Notes: generated from the letters alone by a model not told the origin. A stretch of DNA of 64,000 nucleotides from Anaeromicrobium sediminis (GCF_002270055.1 NZ_NIBG01000016.1:1-64000), one strand, 5' to 3'. Shown: positions 7,914 to 16,071, counted from the first letter of the stretch. Made by a program: numbers and translations.

Positions 7914-8645
7914 ATGAATAACAGATATAGAATGGGTCAAGTAAGTAATTTTATAGGAATTAGTAAAGATACTATCAGACATTGGCAGAAAAAAGGTCTG
8001 CTTCATATTAAAAAGGATGATAATAACTATAACGTATTTACAGACCAAGACTACTTTAAAATATTTAAAATCAATTTTTTCAGAGACTTGGGATTCAGTA
8101 TATCAGAAATTAAGGAGCTTCTTAAAAGAGAAGATATTCATGATAAAAAGGATATTATTGATAATCATATTAAGCTGTTAGACGATGAAATTGAAAAACT
8201 AATCTACCAAAGAAATGTGTTAAAAGAAGCTAATGAAATGCCAACTTCAAGAGAAACAAACTTAGAACTTGTGAAAAAGATATTTAAGATGAAGAAGGTT
8301 GATACAAACGCTCCTTCAAACTTCTCAGCTTCAAAACTTATGCAGGACAAGCAATTATTTATAACGAATTTCGAAACAAAAACCTTAGAGGGCTATAATG
8401 TTCATATTGAAGCTTTTGAAAATGAAGATTTTGTTTATTCACATAATACCTTTATACATTTCTTTTATCCTCGAGAAGAGTTGGTTGATAGTGGTTATCC
8501 TGTTGATTTGATTAATAGTTTCGCAGAGAAAAATAATCTAAGGATAATTGGAGAAATTGTTGAAATCCATGACATTAAACAGGTTTTTTTCAATGATTTT
8601 GACTATATAGAATTGTATGTAGCTGTAAAAGATAATAATGACTAG
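7914..8645 (+). CDS. MerR family regulator with C-terminal effector domain
   Basis: 243 residues. The N-terminal MerR helix-turn-helix (YRMGQVSNFIGISKDTIRHWQKKGLL) is followed by a dimerisation coiled coil (LLDDEIEKLIYQRNVLKEANE, near residues 88-110). An uncharacterised domain covers residues 130-243 and presumably senses the inducer. The ribosome site AGGAGGGTGAT precedes the ATG. Divergent from the MATE exporter, a common arrangement for drug-sensing MerR proteins that bind the shared intergenic region. Confidence 0.88.
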   Translation: MNNRYRMGQVSNFIGISKDTIRHWQKKGLLHIKKDDNNYNVFTDQDYFKIFKINFFRDLGFSISEIKELLKREDIHDKKDIIDNHIKLLDDEIEKLIYQRNVLKEANEMPTSRETNLELVKKIFKMKKVDTNAPSNFSASKLMQDKQLFITNFETKTLEGYNVHIEAFENEDFVYSHNTFIHFFYPREELVDSGYPVDLINSFAEKNNLRIIGEIVEIHDIKQVFFNDFDYIELYVAVKDNND

Positions 8646-8705
8646 GGTTGTACCTATTATTAACTTAATGAAATTACAAATAAATAAAAAAATTAATATG
8701 CATAC

Positions 8706-8734
8706 TTGACAAATATGACGAATGGTCATAAAAT
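8706..8734 (+). promoter_or_regulatory. promoter with TetR operator; leaderless start
   Basis: TTGACA (8706-8711), a 17-base spacer and TAAAAT (8729-8734). The operator ATGACGAATGGTCAT (8715-8729) fills the spacer. Only six bases separate the -10 box from the ATG at 8741, so the transcript should begin at or next to the start codon, and there is no Shine-Dalgarno. Confidence 0.72.
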
Positions 8735-8740
8735 TGAATC

Positions 8741-9310
8741 ATGAATAAAAGAGAGATGAAAGCCAAAGAATATTTAGTTAAATCTATAAAGGTTATGCAT
8801 AAAAATGGATTCCATGGTACTAGTATTAAGGATATAACAGATGAACTAGGAATACCAAAGGGTTCTTTTTATAACTATTATGAAAATAAAGTTGACTATA
8901 CTATAAAGGCTTTAGAGTTGTTTTATAACTATTTAGATGAAAGTTATTATGCAATCCTAAGGAATAAGGAATTATCATCAGAGGAAAGGGTAGTAAAAGC
9001 CTTTGAAAGTATGATAAAAGACATTACTGATAAAAAATTAGAGTATGGTTGTTTTATTGGTAAGTTATCCTTAGAACTTAATGGAGCAGATGAAGCCATA
9101 GTATCCGTACTAAATAATTTACATGAAAGGATGAAAGGTAAAGTAGAACAATGTCTGTTAGAAAATACTAATAGGGATCCTAATGAGACAGAATACATTT
9201 CAGAACTTATAATGTACACGTGGCAAGGAGCCTTAATGAGGGCTGGAACTTCAAATGATATGAAACATTTAGAGAATTTTATAAGGTATTTAAAAGGCTT
9301 ATTAATATAG
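8741..9310 (+). CDS. TetR/AcrR family transcriptional regulator
   Basis: 189 residues. N-terminal TetR helix-turn-helix (VMHKNGFHGTSIKDITDELGIPKGSFYNYYENKVDY) followed by an all-helical ligand domain. No ribosome binding site precedes the ATG, and promoter geometry suggests a leaderless message. The same 15-base operator occurs in front of this gene and of the next gene, so autoregulation and control of the downstream Fe-S/SCP2 protein are likely. Confidence 0.9.
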   Translation: MNKREMKAKEYLVKSIKVMHKNGFHGTSIKDITDELGIPKGSFYNYYENKVDYTIKALELFYNYLDESYYAILRNKELSSEERVVKAFESMIKDITDKKLEYGCFIGKLSLELNGADEAIVSVLNNLHERMKGKVEQCLLENTNRDPNETEYISELIMYTWQGALMRAGTSNDMKHLENFIRYLKGLLI

Positions 9311-9332
9311 TCTTTTATTTTTAAATAAAAAT

Positions 9333-9347
9333 ATGACGAACGGTCAT
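9333..9347 (+). promoter_or_regulatory. second TetR operator
   Basis: ATGACGAACGGTCAT differs at one base from the site in the tetR promoter at 8715-8729. It lies between the TetR gene and the next gene. No good -35/-10 pair was found around it, so it may act as a roadblock or auxiliary site. Confidence 0.65.
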
Positions 9348-9369
9348 CAAAAAAGAGGAGTGGGTTAAA

Positions 9370-10626
9370 ATTACTACTATTAAATTAACAAATAAAGAAA
9401 TAAAAGATTTAGCCATGAGCTGTGGAGCTACTGACGTGGGAATAGTCAGTTTAGAAAGTTTTAAAGATGAGGAGATAAATAAAATCAAAGAGATATTTCC
9501 TAAAACAAGGGCATTAATATCTATTGCTGTAAAGCATAATCCAAATGCAATAAAAAGCCAACATAGATCCGTATCTAACAATGAATATCATTATGCCATT
9601 AAAAAGCTTCATAAAGTTACTTATGACTTAGAGAATGAATTAATAAAAAAGGGGATGGAAGTAGTAGCAGCCGTTGCAGACTTTCCCATGGAGACAGATA
9701 TAAGTAGACCAAACGCCTGGTTAATATCCCATAAGGAAGTGGCAGTTAAGGCTGGTATTGGAAAGATGGGTTTAAATACTCTAGTGATCCATGAAATTTA
9801 TGGACCTAATATTATATTAAATACAATTTTAATTGATTATGAGCCTGATAAATACGATAAGGAAATAGAGGAAAATCCATGTATAAACTGTAACCTATGT
9901 AAAACAGTTTGTCCAACGGGAAGTATTAGTGAAGATGGTTTTAACTTTACGGGATGCTATACACATAACTATAGGGATATGAGAAATGGTTTTTTAGATT
10001 TAACAAACAGGCTTGAATCTGGGAACAAGAAGTTAGACAAAATTAATTCTGCTGAAAAATCTGCCATATGGCAAAGTGTGTATTCTGGGCCTAACTATCG
10101 TTGTTCTTATTGTGTAGCTGTCTGTCCAGCTGCAAAAGGAGAAGTGGAGAACTTTAAAAAAGACAGGAAGGCTTATTATGACACATATGTGAAGCCGTTT
10201 AAGGAAAAGGAAGAGAATATCTATGTGCTAAAGGGAAGTGACAGCGATTATTATGTTGATAAACTAGAAAAGAAAAGGAAAAAATATGTTAGTAATGGCA
10301 TGGAAATGAGAAATGTACAATATTTTAGGAACGCATTAAAATTAGGATTTCAAAAAAATCATGCAAAGGATGTAGAAGTGATATATCATTTTATCTTTAC
10401 TGGAGAAGAAAATCTTCAATTTACAGTAGATATAAATAGAGGAAAGCTAAAAGTAACAGATGGTCTTGCAGGTAAACCTAATCTCGTATTAAACGCAGAT
10501 AGTAGAAAATGGGTAGAGTTCTTATCTACGGGAAAGGGATTAATGACTGGAATCATTACAGGTAAAATAAAAATAAAGGGAAGTCCAAAGTTATTAAAAG
10601 AATTTAGTAAATATTTTCCTAATTAA
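9370..10626 (+). CDS. 4Fe-4S (QueG-like) protein with C-terminal SCP2 domain, apparent ATT start
   Basis: Residues to about 270 resemble the epoxyqueuosine-reductase/corrinoid-type Fe-S family: CGATDVGIVS near the start, then CINCNLCKTVCPTGSI and CSYCVAVCP as cluster ligands. Residues from about 330 to the end form an SCP2 sterol-carrier-like domain (LQFTVDINRGKLKV...GKIKIKGSPKLL). ATG 9415 has no ribosome site and would remove the first helix. The coding pattern continues upstream to an in-frame TGA at 9334 with no ATG, GTG or TTG between. AGAGGAG (9354-9360) is nine bases before ATT 9370, which would give 418 residues. Lipid- or CoA-linked redox chemistry is plausible; substrate unknown. 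Confidence 0.8.
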   Translation: MTTIKLTNKEIKDLAMSCGATDVGIVSLESFKDEEINKIKEIFPKTRALISIAVKHNPNAIKSQHRSVSNNEYHYAIKKLHKVTYDLENELIKKGMEVVAAVADFPMETDISRPNAWLISHKEVAVKAGIGKMGLNTLVIHEIYGPNIILNTILIDYEPDKYDKEIEENPCINCNLCKTVCPTGSISEDGFNFTGCYTHNYRDMRNGFLDLTNRLESGNKKLDKINSAEKSAIWQSVYSGPNYRCSYCVAVCPAAKGEVENFKKDRKAYYDTYVKPFKEKEENIYVLKGSDSDYYVDKLEKKRKKYVSNGMEMRNVQYFRNALKLGFQKNHAKDVEVIYHFIFTGEENLQFTVDINRGKLKVTDGLAGKPNLVLNADSRKWVEFLSTGKGLMTGIITGKIKIKGSPKLLKEFSKYFPN

Positions 10627-10638
10627 AGAAAAAGGTAT

Positions 10639-10667
10639 TTGCTGCCTACCTACTAGTATGATATACT
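10639..10667 (+). promoter_or_regulatory. promoter with operator matching the second TetR gene
   Basis: TTGCTG (10639-10644), 17-base spacer CCTACCTACTAGTATGA, TATACT (10662-10667). The spacer is nearly identical to that of the promoter at 11834-11862 (CCTACTTAGTAGTATGA), implying one regulator for both. Confidence 0.7.
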
Positions 10668-10695
10668 TCTCGTATAAATAAGGAGAGTGAGAAAT

Positions 10696-11775
10696 ATGAA
10701 GAAAGTATTTGAAAAAATAAATCTAGGTGGTATAGAAATTAATAACAGAATAGTTAGATCAGCTACAGCAGAACTTATGGGTGATTCAAATGGTTATATG
10801 ACTGATAGGCTTTTAAATATGTATAGTGAACTATGTGATGGTAATATAGGATTATTAATTACAGGATTAACAGAAGTAGTAGAAGGAACTGCTACTCACA
10901 CTTTAATGAAAATACATGATGACTCCTATATAGAAGGGTTAAAGAAATTAACGGACTTAGTACATAGTAATGGCAATAAAATAGTTGTACAATTAGTCCA
11001 TCATGGATCACAGATAAGTGGTAGACCTAGATATGAACCATATAGTCCATCGGGTATTGAAGAAGAAGGATCAAGGGTTAAATCAAGGGAAATAACTAAA
11101 GAAGAAATAAAAAAATTAGTTGAGGACTTTGGAGATGGAGCTTTGAGAGCCAAAAAGGCTGGTTTTGATGGGGTTCAAATCCATGGAGCCCATGGATATT
11201 TCTTCAGTAGATTTTTAACTCCTTATTATAATAGAAGAAATGATGAGTATGGAGGAAGTATTGAAAACAGAGCAAGAATAATACTTGAGGCATATGAGAA
11301 TATTAGGAAGAAGTGTGGAGAAGATTTCCCTATATTTATAAAGATAAATGCCTGTGATTTCCTTGATGAAGGTGGACTTACCTTTGAAGATAGTAAAAAA
11401 GCAATAAAGATGTTCTCAGAAGCAGGTTTTAATGCTATTGAAGTAAGTGGAGGAATTAAGATTGGGAAGCATACCGCTGTGAGACCTGCCATAAGAGCAA
11501 GAGAGGATGAGGCTTATCACAGAGAATATGCAAATGAAATAGCTAAGGAAATAAGTACGCCAGTTATTGTAGTAGGTGGATTTAGAAACTTAGATGTGGT
11601 AAAAGAGGTAATTGAAAATACACATGTTGATGCAGTTGCTCTATGTAGACCTTTCATAATAGAGCCAAAGCTAGTAACAAGATGGTTAGAAGGAGATACA
11701 CAAAAGTCAAAATGTATATCATGTAATAAATGTTTTAATCCACGTGGAACTATTTGTATATTCAATAAAAAATAA
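10696..11775 (+). CDS. Old Yellow Enzyme-like NADH:flavin oxidoreductase with Fe-S ligand cysteines
   Basis: About 359 residues, a TIM-barrel flavoprotein of the Old Yellow Enzyme/2-enoate reductase group. Visible marks: QLVHHG (substrate-binding His pair), IHGAHGYFFSRFLTPYYNRR and GSIENRARIILE. The C-terminal CISCNKC...GTIC supplies four cysteines in the pattern of the 4Fe-4S cluster of 2-enoate and dienoyl-CoA reductases. The FAD/NAD domain those larger enzymes carry is absent, so electrons must come from a separate partner. ATG 10696 fits AGGAGAG better than GTG 10687. It precedes a TetR gene with the same operator; expected role is reduction of an unsaturated carbonyl compound. Confidence 0.88.
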   Translation: MKKVFEKINLGGIEINNRIVRSATAELMGDSNGYMTDRLLNMYSELCDGNIGLLITGLTEVVEGTATHTLMKIHDDSYIEGLKKLTDLVHSNGNKIVVQLVHHGSQISGRPRYEPYSPSGIEEEGSRVKSREITKEEIKKLVEDFGDGALRAKKAGFDGVQIHGAHGYFFSRFLTPYYNRRNDEYGGSIENRARIILEAYENIRKKCGEDFPIFIKINACDFLDEGGLTFEDSKKAIKMFSEAGFNAIEVSGGIKIGKHTAVRPAIRAREDEAYHREYANEIAKEISTPVIVVGGFRNLDVVKEVIENTHVDAVALCRPFIIEPKLVTRWLEGDTQKSKCISCNKCFNPRGTICIFNKK

Positions 11776-11833
11776 TATACAATAGGTACACTAGTTTCTT
11801 TTTTCTATCTGAATAGAAAGGGTAGATAAAAGC

Positions 11834-11862
11834 TTGTGACCTACTTAGTAGTATGATAGGAT
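11834..11862 (+). promoter_or_regulatory. autoregulated promoter of second TetR gene
   Basis: TTGTGA (11834-11839), 17-base spacer CCTACTTAGTAGTATGA containing the inverted repeat CTACTTAGTAG, then TAGGAT (11857-11862). It overlaps an upstream ATG at 11853, showing that this ATG cannot be the real start of the TetR gene. Confidence 0.7.
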
Positions 11863-11894
11863 ATAAAGCAAATGATAGAAAAGGACTTGTTAAT

Positions 11895-12452
11895 ATGGAG
11901 AATAGAAAAGAACAGATTGTAAATATTGCTATTGATTTTATTGAGAAATATGGATTTGATAGCTTTAGTTATAAAGATTTATCTGAAGCCGTAGGAATTA
12001 CAAAGGCAACTCTACATCATCACTTTCCTAAAAAAGAAGATTTGGGATTGGCTGTTTGTGAGAAGTTAAAAGTAAAAGCTAAGGTTGTAAAGAGTAAGAT
12101 TGATAAACTAGACACTGCCCAGGAAAAGATTAAGTATATATTTGATAACCTTCTTAATTGTGCTAAGACAGGAGATATTTGCCCTATATCATCATTACAA
12201 GCTGAATATAATGTGATCCCGGACTCTATGAAGGAGATGGTGGCTGACTTAAGTGAGAGAGAGATTGACTATTTAAGTGAAATCCTTGAAGAAGGTTTAG
12301 GAGAAGGCATCTTTGAATTTAAGGGCAATCCTAAAAGTATGGCCCTTATGATACTGACTTCATACAAGGGCGCTATACAATATTCTAGGGCTATGGACGA
12401 TAATACTATGAGCACTGTAGTGGAACAAATCTATAATCAAATTATGAAATAG
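11895..12452 (+). CDS. TetR/AcrR family transcriptional regulator
   Basis: 185 residues from ATG 11895, which has AAAGGA upstream; the earlier ATG 11853 lies inside the -10 box. The helix-turn-helix is FIEKYGFDSFSYKDLSEAVGITKATLHHHFPKKEDL and the rest is an all-helical ligand domain. The matched promoter spacers predict that it represses itself and the flavin oxidoreductase gene just upstream. A perfect terminator follows. Confidence 0.9.
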   Translation: MENRKEQIVNIAIDFIEKYGFDSFSYKDLSEAVGITKATLHHHFPKKEDLGLAVCEKLKVKAKVVKSKIDKLDTAQEKIKYIFDNLLNCAKTGDICPISSLQAEYNVIPDSMKEMVADLSEREIDYLSEILEEGLGEGIFEFKGNPKSMALMILTSYKGAIQYSRAMDDNTMSTVVEQIYNQIMK

Positions 12453-12460
12453 CTAATTGT

Positions 12461-12508
12461 AAGGACTTTTTTCTAGTAAAAATTAAAACTAGAAAGAAGT
12501 CCTTTTTA
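12461..12508 (+). terminator. rho-independent terminator
   Basis: AAGGACTTTTTTCTAGT pairs with ACTAGAAAGAAGTCCTT, then TTTACTT. It closes the flavin oxidoreductase/TetR unit. Confidence 0.85.
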
Positions 12509-12578
12509 CTTAAAAATACGTGACATTATTTCTGGGAGTTAGATACATATTAAAAAATTAATTAACAATGCCTAATCT

Positions 12579-12607
12579 AAAATCCTTGTGATTTTAACAA
12601 GGATTTA
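12579..12607 (+). repeat. isolated hairpin in intergenic region
   Basis: AAATCCTTGT and ACAAGGATTT form a 10-base stem with a 7-base loop, not followed by T residues. It lies in the 270-base gap before the TVP38-like gene; function unknown. Confidence 0.4.
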
Positions 12608-12723
12608 AAAGTCTTATAGAACTTGGTAATGTATAGATAAAATCTATTAGACATTAGGTGTCATCATTTTTATAATAATTTTGTAATAGTACATACAAAA
12701 TGAATATTTAGAAGGAGAAATGA

Positions 12724-13425
12724 ATGAAAAAAATAAATTTATCCTCTGAACGGATTAAGCCAGTTATTATAAGTGTATTAATAATAGTCTGCGTTATTAC
12801 AATGAAGGTTTTTGGTATTTATGATTATATTAGTATGGATAATATAGAGAACTTACAGACTTGGATTAAAAGTTTTGAACCTCTTGGGCCTATAGTATAT
12901 ATTTTTATATTTATTGTGGGATGTTTACTGTTCTTGCCTGCACCACCATTAGTGATTCTAGCAGGTTTAGTTTTTGGACCATTAATGGGAACACTATGGA
13001 CGGCTTTAGCAGCAATTATTGCTGATGCCACAGCCTTTTTAGTTGCAAGATATGCAGCTAGAGATATGATTGCAAAGTGGGCAAATGAAAATAAAAGCTT
13101 TAAGAGAATTGATGAAGGGGTTAAAAAGGAAGGGTGGAGAATATTGATGATCACAAGACTAATACCCGTATTCCCATATATGATTCAAAGCTATGCCTAT
13201 GGTTTAACAAATATCCAATTCTCTTCGTATATATTAGTCTCCTGGATTTGCACTATACCGGGGATAATAGCTTTTACGTTTATGGGAGGTGCCATTGGGT
13301 CTGATGGTAGCGCTATGAAAATTTTTATGTATTTAGCTATTGGAGCTATTGTATTTATGGGCATATCCTTAATACCTAGATATGTTGTAAAGAAAAAAGG
13401 TATAAATATGTATGAATTAGAGTAA
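12724..13425 (+). CDS. TVP38/TMEM64 family membrane protein (VTT domain)
   Basis: 233 residues with about six hydrophobic segments. The central VTT/DedA-like domain is recognisable from LFLPAPPLVILAGLVFGPLMG and the later RLIPVFPYMIQSYAYGLTNI and PGIIAFTFMGGAIG. Family members sit in the cytoplasmic membrane, and some DedA-superfamily proteins act in lipid-carrier or lipid flipping. The ribosome site is AGAAGGAGAA, seven bases before the ATG. Single-gene transcript ended by the terminator at 13433. Confidence 0.9.
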   Translation: MKKINLSSERIKPVIISVLIIVCVITMKVFGIYDYISMDNIENLQTWIKSFEPLGPIVYIFIFIVGCLLFLPAPPLVILAGLVFGPLMGTLWTALAAIIADATAFLVARYAARDMIAKWANENKSFKRIDEGVKKEGWRILMITRLIPVFPYMIQSYAYGLTNIQFSSYILVSWICTIPGIIAFTFMGGAIGSDGSAMKIFMYLAIGAIVFMGISLIPRYVVKKKGINMYELE

Positions 13426-13432
13426 TAAAAAG

Positions 13433-13463
13433 TACCTCAAACTGGTAAAGTTTGAGGTTTTTA
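13433..13463. terminator. bidirectional terminator
   Basis: ACCTCAAACT and AGTTTGAGGT with TTTTTAATTT on the plus side and an A-rich left flank, so it can also serve the convergent minus-strand gene at 13466. Confidence 0.8.
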
Positions 13464-13465
13464 AT

Positions 13466-13765
13466 TTATTTATAAACTTCATTATGTTCATAGTCTTGGA
13501 TTGCTTTAAATACGTTATCTGCAATGTCTTGAGATATATCTTTATCAAAAAATAATATACCTTTACTTTTATATTTAGCACATACAGTATCCTTAGCAAC
13601 TATTTTTCCTTCGTATCCACCTAATACATCATTTATTTCTTGTCCTAGTTTAGAAAATATTTCACTTTCATCCCAAGATATAAATCCTATGAATGATCTT
13701 ACTAAAGATTCATTATAACCTTTATTTATTAAAACTTCTTTCCAAGTTATATTTTTTATGTTCAT
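13466..13765 (-). CDS. hypothetical protein, 99 residues
   Basis: Starts at ATG 13765 with AGGAGG eight bases upstream (an in-frame TTG at 13771 is too close to that site). The sequence is soluble and mixed alpha/beta (NITWKEVLINKGYNESLVRSFIGFISWDES...DISQDIADNVFKAIQDYEHNEVYK), with a single Cys and no membrane segment. I do not recognise the family. It is transcribed alone, facing the TVP38-like gene. Confidence 0.7.
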   Translation of the reverse strand: MNIKNITWKEVLINKGYNESLVRSFIGFISWDESEIFSKLGQEINDVLGGYEGKIVAKDTVCAKYKSKGILFFDKDISQDIADNVFKAIQDYEHNEVYK

Positions 13766-14002
13766 AAACAAAACCTCCTATAATAAATAATACTATTTCT
13801 AGATTATCCTTATTTAGGCAGTATTATTCTAGTAGGTCATGGCTTTTAAAAAAGAAAAGAATCTATATATTGCATAGTAAAAGCTCATAAGCCCCTTAAT
13901 TATCTTGGACAAATCTCAATGAATTTTGTATCATAGATTTATAGGCAAGAAAGAGGAGCTAAATATAAGTAATTAATAGAGGTGATAAGGGGGTCTAATG
14001 AT

Positions 14003-14323
14003 ATGAAAGTGGGACTATTTAATGGAACAGTTGCTACTACAAACGGTATATATAAGATAAGTGATATAGATATAGATAATGCTAAAAAACTTATAAAGGA
14101 AAATGGATTTATATCTGCAATAGGACATGAATCAACTGCTCAAGCCCTATCAGATTTACTAGGTATACATATACCTATGAACCGTATACAATTTAAGCAG
14201 GCGGTTGGACAAAAGGCAGTAGTTATTAAATTAAATGAAAGACCACCAGAAGGTGTTGTATTAAGTAGAGAAGAGATAGACAAGATAGGATACTCATTAA
14301 AATTAATGGAAAGATTGGAATAA
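14003..14323 (+). CDS. DUF1874 / AcrIII-1 (Crn2)-like ring-nuclease family protein
   Basis: 106 residues. The order of conserved elements matches the DUF1874 family (STIV B116, viral AcrIII-1, Crn2): FNGTV near the N-terminus, IGHESTAQALSDLLG with His42 at the catalytic position, NR (MNRIQF), then ERPPEGVVLSREEI. Characterised members cleave cyclic tetra-adenylate, the second messenger of type III CRISPR systems. No cas genes or CRISPR repeats are visible in this window, so here it is a stand-alone gene; activity on cyclic oligonucleotides is inference. ATG 14003 follows AAGGGGG; a GTG at 13982 is less well placed. A strong terminator follows. Confidence 0.8.
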   Translation: MKVGLFNGTVATTNGIYKISDIDIDNAKKLIKENGFISAIGHESTAQALSDLLGIHIPMNRIQFKQAVGQKAVVIKLNERPPEGVVLSREEIDKIGYSLKLMERLE

Positions 14324-14333
14324 AGTTAAAATG

Positions 14334-14365
14334 AAACACTAACTATTAAATAGTTAGTGTTTTTG
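14334..14365 (+). terminator. rho-independent terminator
   Basis: AAACACTAACTATT pairs with ATAGTTAGTGTTT followed by T residues. Ends the DUF1874 transcript and faces the convergent flavoenzyme gene. Confidence 0.85.
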
Positions 14366-14380
14366 TCTTAACTTTAAATT

Positions 14381-15703
14381 TTAAAGAGGTTCTATTGATT
14401 GTGGGAAGTTAAATATATTTAGAGGGTCATATTGAGTTTTAACCTCTCTAAGTCTTGGATAATTATCTCCATAATATTGTCTTTGCCAATCTATAATATC
14501 AAAATCAGTAAAACCCCTATAGGTTCCTATTCCAACAGAGTCTAACAAATCTTTAACATTGTTTGTCCAATTAACATTATCTTCTCTATCCATTTCTAAA
14601 TCCCATGCAGATTTTATTTCTATTAGATACAATGAATTTCTATGAACAAAAGCAGTTTCATTTGGTTTAACCTTACTTACATTTCCATTAAGGCCTATAA
14701 ACTCATAGAATTGTGTAGAATTTTTAGGGGCACTTATTAGTTCTGCTTCTAAACAATTTAATATACGTTTACTAAGGGGTGTGTATATAAAAGAACCTGT
14801 TCCCTTAAACTTCTCAGGGCCAGTGCAATCACTAGACCATTTTTCTAAAGCTTCTTCATATGAAATAGTTTCTATTTCTACAGATTCTGTTGGGGCCACC
14901 TTTAAAAGGGGCTCTATTATACGTTCTAATTCTTCTTTTCCTCCAAAGAATTGTCCACTTGATGATAATAAAATATCACCAGAAGATTCTTTTTTATATT
15001 CAACACTAGTTGTTAATCTCACATCAGCATAAGGTGTAAAGCTTTGCCAAGTATCTAATACGTCAACAAAATATTTAGGGTTCCAAGTTATAACATAAGT
15101 TGAAACATTGCATACGGGAGTGATCTTATAGGTTAATGAAACCACTACTCCGAAATTTGAAGCAAGTCCACCTCTTACAGCCCAAAATAAATTATCATTG
15201 GAATATTCATTTGCAACTATTTTCTCACCTTTATAATTTATTAATTCTATTTCTAATAAATTATCACAGGAAAGTCCTAACAACCTAGCTGCAAATCCAA
15301 CCCCACCACAAGAAGTTAGACCGGCAAAGCCTACATCTGGGCATGTGCCAGAGGGTACAGTATAACCCTTGTTAACTAAGTCAGAGTACATCTTTCCAGT
15401 TGTTATTCCACCACCAAATTTAGCCTTATTATTCACTTCATCAATAAAAGTGTAATTAATATTACTAACATCTATTACTATTCCTTTATTTACGTTAGAA
15501 TTGCCCTCATAATCATGTCTTCCATTTCTAACTCTAAAGGGAATATCTTCTGATATTGCATATTTCAATGTATTTATAACATCATCTTCAGAAAAACAAA
15601 AGACTATAATAAAAGGGAATTTTTTTATAGCTAGATTAAAATCAGTGCTAGCCTCCAAGTAGAGAGGGTTATCTTTAGAAACAACTCCACCTGTTATATA
15701 CAT
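14381..15703 (-). CDS. FAD-linked oxidase, BBE-like
   Basis: 440 residues. An FAD-binding (PCMH-type) domain fills the first half, with RNGRHDYEG carrying His63, the usual covalent FAD site; SGTCPDVGFAGL supplies a Cys where bicovalent family members attach FAD a second time. The C-terminal NYPRLREVKTQYDPLNIFNF is the berberine-bridge-like motif. Such enzymes oxidise sugars or secondary metabolites and pass electrons to oxygen or another acceptor; the substrate here is unknown. No signal peptide is present. AGGAGGAGAT precedes the ATG. Oxidases of this kind are uncommon in strict anaerobes. Confidence 0.87.
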   Translation of the reverse strand: MYITGGVVSKDNPLYLEASTDFNLAIKKFPFIIVFCFSEDDVINTLKYAISEDIPFRVRNGRHDYEGNSNVNKGIVIDVSNINYTFIDEVNNKAKFGGGITTGKMYSDLVNKGYTVPSGTCPDVGFAGLTSCGGVGFAARLLGLSCDNLLEIELINYKGEKIVANEYSNDNLFWAVRGGLASNFGVVVSLTYKITPVCNVSTYVITWNPKYFVDVLDTWQSFTPYADVRLTTSVEYKKESSGDILLSSSGQFFGGKEELERIIEPLLKVAPTESVEIETISYEEALEKWSSDCTGPEKFKGTGSFIYTPLSKRILNCLEAELISAPKNSTQFYEFIGLNGNVSKVKPNETAFVHRNSLYLIEIKSAWDLEMDREDNVNWTNNVKDLLDSVGIGTYRGFTDFDIIDWQRQYYGDNYPRLREVKTQYDPLNIFNFPQSIEPL

Positions 15704-15882
15704 TAAATATCTCCTCCTAAAATTATTCTTAGTACATACTATGAATTTTAATGGGACAGGTTTACAAATAAGAAAAATTCTTTGCTATAGATGAAATATG
15801 CTAATTCCATTACATACCAAAAGGATTTATATATATTGCATAGAATCTGTATATGACTATTTAAATTTATAGGAGGTACTAA

Positions 15883-16071
15883 ATGACAGATTCAATTGCT
15901 TTAACAGATATTTTAATCCAACAAAAGTTTAAAGAATTATTAGATGCGAGGAAAGAGAAGAAGTTATATGACTTTAAAAGTGAATTAAAGAAAGAGCTTG
16001 AAACTATACTAGGAGCACTTAAGAATCCTGAGGAAAAGAAAAAAACAGAGAAATTATTACAGGAAATATAG
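15883..16071 (+). CDS. small charged helical protein, 62 residues
   Basis: ATG with an ideal AGGAGG site and followed immediately by a terminator, so a real small gene. Highly charged and predicted helical (KFKELLDARKEKKLYDFKSELKKELETIL...EEKKKTEKLLQEI), without Cys or membrane segment. Family not recognised; it could be a small regulator or a spore- or stress-associated protein. Confidence 0.7.
   Translation: MTDSIALTDILIQQKFKELLDARKEKKLYDFKSELKKELETILGALKNPEEKKKTEKLLQEI

Noticed and set aside
12825-13154. 109-codon minus-strand frame opposite the TVP38-like gene
   Set aside because: Shadow frame; the plus strand carries a complete VTT-domain protein with good ribosome site.
13417-13599. 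60-codon minus-strand frame
   Set aside because: It overlaps the bidirectional terminator and the real 99-residue gene in another frame; basic, low-complexity translation.
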